Below, piece by piece: positions 1 to 6,186 of a DNA stretch of 41,505 bases. Under the pieces are notes generated by a model. It saw only the letters and a program-made list of their open reading frames with translations. It did not search any database and had not been told where the DNA came from. Where the stretch lies: positions 1-41,505 of IMG/VR virus record IMGVR_UViG_3300025109_000019; one strand, given 5' to 3'. The position numbers and the translations under genes were made by a program. How positions within the stretch are numbered: position 1 is the first letter of the stretch; each line of letters starts with the position of its first letter. Source of the stretch: a virus.

Positions 1-8
1 CAGTGGTT

Positions 9-37
9 ATTATAACATCCCGTAAAGTTTTTGTCAA
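9..37 (-). promoter_or_regulatory. Sigma70-type promoter, extended -10
   Basis: On the minus strand a TTGACA box (32-37) is followed after 17 bases by TATAAT (9-14), preceded by TGT, so all twelve consensus bases match. It lies just after the stop of the acidic repeat gene and points out of the left edge, so it should drive the next gene outside the window. It belongs to the promoter family described in the findings. Confidence 0.8.
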
Positions 38-38
38 T

Positions 39-644
39 TTATTTTGCCGTGATTTTCTGAAATATTCTCTCGGCTATCTGGGCACTAATGTCCTTTTTGT
101 TTTTCTTTGCATGCAGGCGCGCTGCCACTCGGCGCGCTACTTCTGCAACTAATTCTTCTTCAGCTTCGCCGCCCATTTCCATATCCTCGGGGGGCCCTTC
201 TAGCCCTTCTTCTTCGTCTTCCTCGCCGCCTTCGGCGCCCAAGTCATCATCCATCTCCACCTCGACAGGCTCTTCGCCCATGCCGGCATCTTTAAGTGCG
301 TCTTCAAGCGCAGTTTCCAGCGCGTCCATGAACACATCAACGGAGAGCATTTGCCCTTCGCCTTCGAGGTCTTCCATGCCTTCTTCGTCTTCGAGGTCTT
401 CCATGCCTTCTTCGCCTTCGAGGTCTTCCATGCCTTCTTCGCCCTCTTCGTCGCCGGCATCACCAACATCAAGACCGCCGGCCATGTCGACATCCTCTTC
501 TTCCTCTTCCTCAACGTCTAACTCATCACGTTGGCCGGGGTACATCCCCATTTCTTCCAGGCGCGGTGCGCCAATGCTATCGAGCCGGGCCAGCTTCATA
601 AATTGGCGGATTTCGGCTTCTGTTAAAAGTGTCTTACGGGACAT
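39..644 (-). CDS. Acidic repeat-containing protein, putative virion/prohead protein
   Basis: A 201-residue protein of unknown function. I chose the ATG at 644 because a strong AAGGAG lies about 7 bases upstream; an in-frame ATG 21 codons earlier has no such site. The N-terminus (about residues 1-35) looks helical and moderately charged. The middle is dominated by Asp, Glu, Gly and Met, including three near-identical 9-residue repeats of the form GEEGMEDLE, and the C-terminus (about 165-201) turns basic with KKNKK and a predicted helix. An ACTACTTATAT motif shared with virion genes lies upstream, which suggests late expression. Highly acidic proteins with a basic end occur among phage prohead core or scaffold components, but I see no diagnostic motif, so that role is inference only. 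Confidence 0.75.
   Translation of the reverse strand: MSRKTLLTEAEIRQFMKLARLDSIGAPRLEEMGMYPGQRDELDVEEEEEEDVDMAGGLDVGDAGDEEGEEGMEDLEGEEGMEDLEDEEGMEDLEGEGQMLSVDVFMDALETALEDALKDAGMGEEPVEVEMDDDLGAEGGEEDEEEGLEGPPEDMEMGGEAEEELVAEVARRVAARLHAKKNKKDISAQIAERIFQKITAK
365..445. repeat. 27-bp tandem repeat, three copies
   Basis: Three consecutive 27-base units (365-391, 392-418, 419-445) differ at only a few bases. The unit length is a multiple of three and encodes the 9-residue acidic repeat of the overlapping protein, so the array can expand or contract without breaking the frame. Confidence 0.85.
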
Positions 645-675
645 AGATTCTTTCTCCTTAAATTTAGAATTCCAC

Positions 676-687
676 ATATAAGTAGTA
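676..687 (-). promoter_or_regulatory. Late-gene motif (ACTAYTTAY type)
   Basis: The minus strand reads TACTACTTATAT between the sigma-like gene and the acidic repeat gene, about 30 bases before the start codon. The same core appears upstream of several virion genes in this window. It may be a late promoter -10 element or an RNA processing site; function is inferred from recurrence and position. Confidence 0.4.
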
Positions 688-713
688 TTCACATTTACAA
701 TGTCCAAAAATAA

Positions 714-959
714 CTAAGAAATTAGACGACTGTTTTTCATTTTTTTAAGCGCTATTGTTTCTATCTGTTTGACTCTCGCAAAAGAGATTCCCAAACGATC
801 TCCAATCTGCCTTAAAGTCATACCTCCGTTTTCATAAATTGAAATTAAACAACAATTCTGTTCTTCTTTAAAATCTATAAAATATTTACAATCAATTTGG
901 CTGCAATTTGTTTTACTTTTTCTACACTTTCTGCCGCACTTCAACAAGCCGTCTTTCAT
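714..959 (-). CDS. Small sigma-70 region 4-like DNA-binding protein
   Basis: An 81-residue protein whose second half (about 46-76) reads like sigma-70 region 4.2: MTLRQIGDRLGISFARVKQ followed by IETIALKKM, matching the family pattern of a helix-turn-helix that contacts the -35 box. The N-terminal half carries six cysteines (C8, C12, C19, C24, C36, C37), which suggests a metal-binding segment. There is no region 2, so it cannot be a complete sigma factor; a transcription co-activator or adaptor is more likely. Its ATG overlaps the stop of the upstream gene by ATGA, so the two are probably co-translated. It is followed by the late-motif gap before the acidic gene. The HTH call is strong; the role in phage transcription is inference. 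Confidence 0.75.
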   Translation of the reverse strand: MKDGLLKCGRKCRKSKTNCSQIDCKYFIDFKEEQNCCLISIYENGGMTLRQIGDRLGISFARVKQIETIALKKMKNSRLIS

Positions 960-1282
960 AGGTCGGGGTGTTCCTCGGCTATTAAATCAAATATGTCTTC
1001 TATTTGTTCTTTTGCTAACCCCAAATCATGTAGGTTTTCATTTCCTTGCTCTATAAGCCGACGATTTTTGCTTTTCCGCTGTTTGGAGAGGCCGGCCATT
1101 TCCGTAACAAAATCAAGAATTCTTTCATCTCCTTCAAGATACCCCGTGATAATGTTTCGAAAAAAAGCCGACTGCTTTAGACCATCATGCTTTAAACGAA
1201 GAATAAGCTGAGCGTGGCGATGGTCGGTGTCAGAAAAAACAATTCTCTTTTTGTTTTTACCATAAGAATCTTGCTGGTCCAT
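956..1282 (-). CDS. Hypothetical protein, ribbon-helix-helix-like
   Basis: A 108-residue protein. Residues about 12-50 show a short beta strand (KKRIVFS) followed by two predicted helices (HAQLILRLKHDGLKQ and AFFRNIITGYLEGD), the layout of a ribbon-helix-helix DNA-binding domain. The rest is helical and ends in an acidic tail. The start ATG lies immediately after the stop of the GMP reductase-like gene, and its end overlaps the sigma region 4-like gene by ATGA, so three genes appear to be translated together. The RHH reading rests on pattern only. It could equally be an uncharacterised helical phage protein. Confidence 0.7.
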   Translation of the reverse strand: MDQQDSYGKNKKRIVFSDTDHRHAQLILRLKHDGLKQSAFFRNIITGYLEGDERILDFVTEMAGLSKQRKSKNRRLIEQGNENLHDLGLAKEQIEDIFDLIAEEHPDL

Positions 1283-2308
1283 TTACCACTTCCTCTTGGT
1301 AATGTGAGTTTTGCTTTCGCTAAAGCCGGCTGCTGTTTGTCCCACGAACTCTGCTTTCGCGTGTAGTTCACCTATGTTCCGGGCGCCCGAATAAGAAAGC
1401 CCAGAACGAATGCCCCGTTCGATGTCGTCCATGATTGGCGTAACGGGGCCACGATAAGGCAACGTGGTAGAGACTCCCTCAAAAGAAGAATATTTTCCAC
1501 GCCAACTGATTTGTGCTTCCTTTGAGGCCATCCCTCTATAAAGCTTCCAGCGGTGGCCATCTTTGTCGGTCATGATGTCGCCGGGGGTTTCATCTGTTCC
1601 AGCCAACAATGACCCCACCATAACAGCGTCGGCGCCGGCGGCGAGGGCCTTTACAATGTCACCCGATGTTTTAATGCCCCCATCTGCAATTATTTTTACA
1701 TCTCTGTCGGTTTGTGCACAATCAAAGATTGTCTGCAGCCCGGGTAGACCGTGGCCCGTTTGAATTCTGGTGGAGCAGATAGACCCTCCTCCAATATTAC
1801 ATCTTACGGAGTTAGCTCCCCAATCGGCCAAATCATTTACGCCCTCTAGCGTGGCAACATTTCCGGCCATGATATGAAGATCTTCTCCCAACAAAGAACG
1901 AAGGGCCGCCATGGCCTCTTTCATCGCAATATGGTGGCCATGGGCAACATCTACACAAATAAAATCTACAGCAATTGCATTTAACACGGCGGCTCGATTT
2001 AAATAATCTCCACTAATTCCGATGGCGCCACCCACCGTTAAATTATTGGAGACCTCCTTTGCTTTAGAGATGAAACGTGCTTGTTCTTCGATTGTATTAT
2101 ATCTGTGCACAACGGCGACACCGCCGCAGTCGGACATTTTTGCCGCCATTTTTTGTTCAGATATTGTATCCATAGGGGACGCAATTACTGGAACTTGTAA
2201 ATTTAATCCTTTTCCTAAGTCTGCTGAAATATCTATCTCACTTCGAGAGCGGATGTCAGAATACTTGGGTACCAACAGAACATCGTCATAACAAATTGTC
2301 TGTCTCAT
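1283..2308 (-). CDS. guaC: IMP dehydrogenase/GMP reductase family enzyme, probably GMP reductase
   Basis: A 341-residue TIM-barrel enzyme of purine metabolism. It shows the family's N-terminal YDDVLLVP, the substrate loop GGGSICSTR with the catalytic Cys at 178, IIADGGIK with the phosphate-binding Asp, and YRGMASKEA. There are no CBS domains and the flap after GMASKEA is short, as in GMP reductases (usually about 340-350 residues). Full-length IMP dehydrogenases have about 480 and a long flap with an Arg-Tyr pair. GMP reductase turns GMP into IMP using NADPH; the reverse-type enzyme oxidises IMP to XMP. Either role would steer purine pools during infection. It overlaps the thioredoxin-like gene by four bases. 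Confidence 0.88.
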   Translation of the reverse strand: MRQTICYDDVLLVPKYSDIRSRSEIDISADLGKGLNLQVPVIASPMDTISEQKMAAKMSDCGGVAVVHRYNTIEEQARFISKAKEVSNNLTVGGAIGISGDYLNRAAVLNAIAVDFICVDVAHGHHIAMKEAMAALRSLLGEDLHIMAGNVATLEGVNDLADWGANSVRCNIGGGSICSTRIQTGHGLPGLQTIFDCAQTDRDVKIIADGGIKTSGDIVKALAAGADAVMVGSLLAGTDETPGDIMTDKDGHRWKLYRGMASKEAQISWRGKYSSFEGVSTTLPYRGPVTPIMDDIERGIRSGLSYSGARNIGELHAKAEFVGQTAAGFSESKTHITKRKW

Positions 2309-2679
2309 AAGGCCTCCCTTTCAATAAAATTTCGAATATCTTTGACTTTGTACCAAGTTTTATCATTGGGTTCGGGCGGATCTGCTAATAGCCTAAGCTT
2401 CGGCTTCCGGGCTCCAATGTTTGAATGAATAACAAAAATAGTTGGCACTCCATTGAACTTCATTACTTTTTCTATCTCAGGGTAATCATCGACGTTAAAT
2501 GCAAAAAAATGCAAATCGCCATATTTCTCATCATTTGAAATTTCATGATAATAATCACTTAAGCTGTGACACATATGACAACCATTGGAATAAAATTTTA
2601 CTACGCATGTTGAGTCTTCTCGTATATCTCCGCTAAGAATCTTGCTTAGCGAATCTTTCGATAATCTCTGGACTGGCAT
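2305..2679 (-). CDS. Thioredoxin-like protein
   Basis: A 124-residue thioredoxin-fold protein. The strand VVKFYS leads into the redox motif C34-H-M-C37, and the cis-proline region appears as NGVPTIFVI. It probably reduces disulfides; a natural client would be the class II ribonucleotide reductase in the same genome, which needs thiol reduction each turnover. That link is inference. The start at 2679 lies 47 bases inside the upstream gene but has a clear AGGAGG 6 bases before it, so the overlap is real. An N-terminal helix of about 20 residues precedes the first strand. The C-terminal tail carries an unusual Pro-rich loop (LADPPEPNDKTW). Confidence 0.85.
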   Translation of the reverse strand: MPVQRLSKDSLSKILSGDIREDSTCVVKFYSNGCHMCHSLSDYYHEISNDEKYGDLHFFAFNVDDYPEIEKVMKFNGVPTIFVIHSNIGARKPKLRLLADPPEPNDKTWYKVKDIRNFIEREAL

Positions 2680-2911
2680 CTATAGCCTCCTGTGTTTTCT
2701 TAATGCAGTCTGGGCAAAACAACCTTACGGTTTCTTGCTTAACCACGACTGACCATGATTGGATCATGGCCATATCTTTTTTGTCAAATGAATTCTGACA
2801 TGCATCGCAGCGTTCAGGTAGTTTGTTAAACTGGGAAATTTTTTCGGAAAGATTTTTTGAGACTTCCTTCCCCATCTTTTTTTCCATTGCACGCCTTTCT
2901 CTGCGATTCAT
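2633..2911 (-). CDS. Small zinc-ribbon-like protein
   Basis: A 92-residue protein with a basic N-terminus (RRERRAMEKKMGKE), then two cysteine pairs, CDAC at about 35-38 and CPDC at about 67-70, separated by a beta-rich stretch. This is the layout of a zinc ribbon. The acidic helical C-terminus overlaps the start of the thioredoxin-like gene in another frame. Its ATG overlaps the methylase stop by ATGA. I do not recognise the family. A DNA- or RNA-binding role is possible from the basic end and the zinc pairs, but nothing shows it directly. Confidence 0.75.
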   Translation of the reverse strand: MNRRERRAMEKKMGKEVSKNLSEKISQFNKLPERCDACQNSFDKKDMAMIQSWSVVVKQETVRLFCPDCIKKTQEAIDASPEIIERFAKQDS

Positions 2912-3381
2912 CTATTCATTGCTCCAAATATCTGTGATAAGTTTGAGCCATCAAACACCACAACCGCCGAAGGGAACGGGGCACTATTTTCGCTGTCGCC
3001 AAATTTTAAGCGTCCTCTAATAAAATATACTTCGTCAGCTTTCATAACATAATCATGCCAATATTTAGTATCGGGACGAGCTGGAATAAGCATCACAACC
3101 ATTGTGTTATCTTTGCGCGATTCTTCATATGCCTTTTTAATCCACTTATCAATTCCTCGGCCATAAGGAGGATTAACAAATACTTTAAAGCCTTCCCAGC
3201 TTTTAGAAAGCCCATCCTCAGCTTCTGTGAAAAAATTTGCACATTTTGTATTATCAATGGTTGCGCACGGGTCTAAGCTAAAGGGACCAAATCTCCAATT
3301 TAGTTTGTCAAAAAAATCTTGGGGGGTTGACCATTCACCGGTCTTAGATGAGAACATAACTACTTGTGTGTTTTTATTCAT
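2908..3381 (-). CDS. Phage Dam-type DNA N6-adenine methyltransferase
   Basis: A 157-residue protein matching the phage DNA N6-adenine methyltransferase family. It opens with the family's WSTPQDFFDKLN, followed by FSLDPCATIDNTKC. The catalytic N-P-P-Y sits at about 70-73 (VFVNPPYGRG), and RGRLKFG with APFPSAVVVF follows in the C-terminal half. It would transfer a methyl group from S-adenosylmethionine to adenine N6 in DNA. It begins 5 bases after the DUF262-like/HNH nuclease gene, so it could protect phage DNA from that nuclease or from host restriction. The target sequence cannot be read from the protein. Confidence 0.88.
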   Translation of the reverse strand: MNKNTQVVMFSSKTGEWSTPQDFFDKLNWRFGPFSLDPCATIDNTKCANFFTEAEDGLSKSWEGFKVFVNPPYGRGIDKWIKKAYEESRKDNTMVVMLIPARPDTKYWHDYVMKADEVYFIRGRLKFGDSENSAPFPSAVVVFDGSNLSQIFGAMNR

Positions 3382-3385
3382 TATA

Positions 3386-4816
3386 TTATTGCCCCTTCTG
3401 GTGATTAAAATGTGGTTGATTAGATGCGGCGCCTTTCTGGCGGTTATCGTAAACCGTCATCAGTTCTCCATTATCAATTGTCGTACTACCGCCATCTTTA
3501 ACGGATATCATATGATCTGCTTCTAGGTTGCCGGTGTAAAGATCCAAAATGGAAACTTCTTGGCCAGATCTCAGTTTGCGATTTTGCAGATAAAATAGTT
3601 TTATCTTCTGCGCTGTGGTAAACGCATCTTGGCTCGTTCTCCGGCATTCAAGAATGTCATCCTCCAACATATCTTCAAGATCTCTTACTAGCACTTGACG
3701 GAACAAGTTTAAGCTTTTCAAAAGCGCGTGCTTCTGCGTATATACAGCGGTCCAGTAGATGTAGGACTTCTCGCTTCGTTCTTCCTCGGAGATCTTTAAT
3801 GATAGTTGTCTAAACGCCTGATCTGTTTCTAAAAACCATTCCATAAATCGTTCATGATCTGCAACCTTTACTGTTTTTAACTCTGAATCTGAATTAATGT
3901 GTGCGATTAAATCAAAAAGAACGTGCATTACGCCCGACGGGAGCTTGTGGCTCTTAATTAACTTAACCTCTTTCGCAATCGAAGACAGATCTTTCATAAC
4001 AGATGCGACAAGATTCATTGTTTTAGTCGATAACTCAGGGGTTTGATCATAAAACTCATCTAAGTGTTTAGCGTTGGGATCAAGCGTATATGTGGTCGCC
4101 AGCTTGTAAACAAATTGTGCTAAAGACTCCTCATGCTTGCGTTTATCCATGTCTGCGGCGGACAACGCCATTAGGTTTTCGAAAATCAGTCTATTTTGTG
4201 GCTCGTTGGCGATATCTCTGATAAATTTAGCCATGGCAGACCACCTAGCTTGGCGATATTCTTGCTTGTTGAGATGGGTTGACGTATTCTCTCTTCGAAA
4301 AAGGCTACACATCTCAATAATTCCGATTTTGCGGAATGTATAGTATGTCAGTTTTTCCGTGTAAAGCAGATCATCTTGCTCTGTCTCCGACAAATCTTTA
4401 AAATACTTCTTCTTTTTTCCTCGGCCGCGAGTAGCTGGATCTAAATCAGTATAAACCGGGAACTGGTTGTCAAGATACGCATTAAATGTGCTAGAAGTAT
4501 TGTTCCCATCTATACTAACGTATTTGTAACCTTCATCTATTAGTGTTTTAAAATATCTTTCGGATTCTTCATCCTCAATATCGACCGCATAGCGATGGCA
4601 CGACTCTACCTCGGCGGTCATTATCTTATTAAACACCGCCCCGGCAAACACAGACTCCATGTACTGTTCTGACGCCTTCTTTGTCCAGCCGGAGCCACGC
4701 TCCACGCCACCGCGGCGCTGAAAACTATCGTCTAGCTTGGTTTGATTATATTTCTTTCTAATGATGTGTAAAGATTCTTTGGTTTCTTTCACATCGTAAA
4801 TATCGTTTCCTTTCAT
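3386..4816 (-). CDS. DUF262-like (ParB-fold) protein with C-terminal HNH nuclease domain
   Basis: A 476-residue protein. The N-terminal part (about 30-120) resembles DUF262: FQRRGG, WTKKASEQYMESVFAG and a strand ending in SIDGNN in place of the usual DGQQR, then an AYLDNQFPV helix region. The middle is helical. The C-terminus (about 428-465) is an HNH site: ADHMIS with D434-H435, then N449 and DNRQKG with N458. This order is that of GmrSD/BrxU-type modification-dependent enzymes and related nucleases. It may cut host or competitor DNA. The missing Gln-Arg of the DGQQR motif suggests altered or lost NTP use. It overlaps a small upstream gene by ATGA and is followed by a Dam-type methylase. Confidence 0.72.
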   Translation of the reverse strand: MKGNDIYDVKETKESLHIIRKKYNQTKLDDSFQRRGGVERGSGWTKKASEQYMESVFAGAVFNKIMTAEVESCHRYAVDIEDEESERYFKTLIDEGYKYVSIDGNNTSSTFNAYLDNQFPVYTDLDPATRGRGKKKKYFKDLSETEQDDLLYTEKLTYYTFRKIGIIEMCSLFRRENTSTHLNKQEYRQARWSAMAKFIRDIANEPQNRLIFENLMALSAADMDKRKHEESLAQFVYKLATTYTLDPNAKHLDEFYDQTPELSTKTMNLVASVMKDLSSIAKEVKLIKSHKLPSGVMHVLFDLIAHINSDSELKTVKVADHERFMEWFLETDQAFRQLSLKISEEERSEKSYIYWTAVYTQKHALLKSLNLFRQVLVRDLEDMLEDDILECRRTSQDAFTTAQKIKLFYLQNRKLRSGQEVSILDLYTGNLEADHMISVKDGGSTTIDNGELMTVYDNRQKGAASNQPHFNHQKGQ

Positions 4817-5064
4817 GCGTTGGTTCCTCCCGAAATCGTTTCAAAGTTTTCCATTATCTCTTCCATATCATACTTGTGCTTATAAAGACGATATGCCTTT
4901 ACTGCTGCCCGAATCTCGTCCGTGTTGAGCCAGCCATTGGTTCGGAACTCGGAGCGCAGTTCGCGCTTCTGTTCTTGGTACGGTTCAATACAGTCTTCGA
5001 TTGTCTTAAGGGAGCGAATATACTCCTTGACGTATTGTTTCTTCTCTTCATTTGTTGTGGCCAT
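4813..5064 (-). CDS. Small helical protein, GapR/DUF2312-like
   Basis: An 83-residue, almost fully helical protein. Its centre (EQKRELRSEFRTNGWLNTD, then EIRAAVKAYRLYKHKYD) recalls the GapR/DUF2312 family: a coiled helix, a short linker around Gly, then a second helix rich in Arg, Lys and Tyr. Members of that family bind overtwisted DNA. The likeness is from memory of the pattern and could be chance for a charged helical protein. The gene follows a strong sigma70-type promoter at 5089-5117 and an AAGGAGGGC ribosome site. It overlaps the DUF262-like/HNH gene by ATGA, so it is the first gene of that early operon. Confidence 0.65.
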   Translation of the reverse strand: MATTNEEKKQYVKEYIRSLKTIEDCIEPYQEQKRELRSEFRTNGWLNTDEIRAAVKAYRLYKHKYDMEEIMENFETISGGTNA

Positions 5065-5088
5065 TAAGCCCTCCTTTGTTACCTATAA

Positions 5089-5117
5089 AATATAACATCT
5101 TCATTCATTAAAGTCAA
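5089..5117 (-). promoter_or_regulatory. Sigma70-type promoter, extended -10
   Basis: The minus strand has TTGACT (5112-5117), 17 bases, then TATATT (5089-5094) preceded by TGT. It fills the 58-base gap after clpP and should drive the operon from the 83-residue protein through the DUF262-like/HNH nuclease and the methylase. Confidence 0.8.
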
Positions 5118-5122
5118 GCTTT

Positions 5123-5728
5123 TTATTCAAACTTAAAGCTAACCCTTGCTTCAATTTTAAGTTCTGGGATATGTCTATGCGTTGCTAGGTTGTGCTTCTC
5201 GGCCTCCTTAATATCCAGAAACCAATCAGCGTGACTTTTTTCATGGATTATATCAAGAAAATAATTTTTACACTGCCCACAATTTTTAGCCATCATTTGA
5301 TAAACCTTTTTATTGAGCCGCTCTGTTTCCGCGGCGGAGGCCTTTATTTCCTCAACCTTGCCCCAGTTCATAGAACTCACATCGTGAATCATCAGTGTAG
5401 CGTCTGGGTCCATATAGCGATGATTTTCTGCTCCAAAACTAAACAGAATGGCACCACAGGACATGGCTTTTCCCTGAACGATAGTGGCGACTGGAAGCTT
5501 AGAGTGCTTAATATCGGATATCATTGACATTAGGCTATATACTTGGCCACCATAACTATCGATAATCACGGGCACCACTGGCTGGCCTGTGTTTTGTGCT
5601 TTTCTCATGGCCGTAGAAAAATCTCTGGCGGATACCTCGTCGAACTTTCTCACACGAATTATAACTGGCAGATCGTCTACAAGTTTAGGCTCCTTTAGAA
5701 GCGGACTTAAGTATTTTATTACATTCAT
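5123..5728 (-). CDS. clpP: ClpP-like serine protease
   Basis: A 201-residue protein of the ClpP/crotonase fold. The catalytic triad can be placed: Ser90 in GKAMSCGA (ClpP pattern GQAASMGA), His115 in TLMIHD, and Asp168 in SHADWFLDIKEAEKHNLA (ClpP pattern DRFLSAEEA). Strand VPVIIDSYGG matches the ClpP INSPGG region with Ser-Tyr in place of Ser-Pro. Length fits ClpP. It could form a peptidase barrel with host Clp ATPases, or process phage proteins; T4-like phages normally use a different prohead protease, so a capsid role is possible but unproven. Expression seems to come from read-through, since the promoter lies after it. Confidence 0.85.
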   Translation of the reverse strand: MNVIKYLSPLLKEPKLVDDLPVIIRVRKFDEVSARDFSTAMRKAQNTGQPVVPVIIDSYGGQVYSLMSMISDIKHSKLPVATIVQGKAMSCGAILFSFGAENHRYMDPDATLMIHDVSSMNWGKVEEIKASAAETERLNKKVYQMMAKNCGQCKNYFLDIIHEKSHADWFLDIKEAEKHNLATHRHIPELKIEARVSFKFE

Positions 5729-5732
5729 TGTG

Positions 5733-6182
5733 CTACCTGTGAAGTTTAATGATTCTTTTGGGGCTCAGTTCCTGCTCTCTGTTTCTTTGTTCTACGATCT
5801 GTTTAATCTCAGCTTCGTTTTTTAGTCGTGTGTCACTCTTGTCTGAATTGCAGTCGGCACAACTAGTAACTAGGTTGCTCAAATTATCTCTTCCTCCACT
5901 GGAGTGAGGATGGATATGGTCAACATGCAAAACGAGGTCTGGAGTATTCCAGGGCGCTCTTCCACAATAAATACACCGAAATTCATCTCGATGCAATACG
6001 GTCCAGCGGCCGCTACCTCCCTTGTTTGACGCACGACACTCTGGGGAACAAAATCGTTGGTTCAAATTTTTAATGCGGTATTCCCCTCCACATGTTTTAC
6101 AAATTCCATGTAAAGAACCGAAATATTTTAATATTGTCTCGTCTCTCGGTGCATTTCGGCGCGGAATCTTGTTGTCGTCCAT
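5733..6182 (-). CDS. HNH endonuclease with N-terminal zinc pair
   Basis: A 149-residue HNH nuclease. The N-terminal part has CKTC (28-31) and CSPEC (45-49), a zinc-binding pair. The nuclease core follows: CIYC (70-73), HVDHIHPHSSGG with D88-H89, NLSNLVTSC with the middle Asn, and CADCN (108-112). The second set of cysteines matches the structural zinc seen in many HNH enzymes. It sits alone between dnaE and clpP, a common place for free-standing homing endonucleases in T4-like genomes. A role in DNA processing is also possible. RBS AGGATAATAC lies just before the ATG. Confidence 0.88.
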   Translation of the reverse strand: MDDNKIPRRNAPRDETILKYFGSLHGICKTCGGEYRIKNLNQRFCSPECRASNKGGSGRWTVLHRDEFRCIYCGRAPWNTPDLVLHVDHIHPHSSGGRDNLSNLVTSCADCNSDKSDTRLKNEAEIKQIVEQRNREQELSPKRIIKLHR

Positions 6183-6186
6183 TGTA

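Noticed and set aside
365-445. The 27-bp direct repeats as a CRISPR array
   Set aside because: The units are adjacent with no spacers and encode protein repeats in frame.
88-681. A Ser-rich reading frame on the plus strand
   Set aside because: It is the mirror of the acidic repeat gene; Glu/Asp codons read backwards give Ser-rich sequence. No ribosome site or promoter supports it.
4468-4493. A TTGACA ... TATACT match inside the DUF262-like gene
   Set aside because: The spacer is about 14 bases, too short for sigma70, and it lies inside coding sequence.
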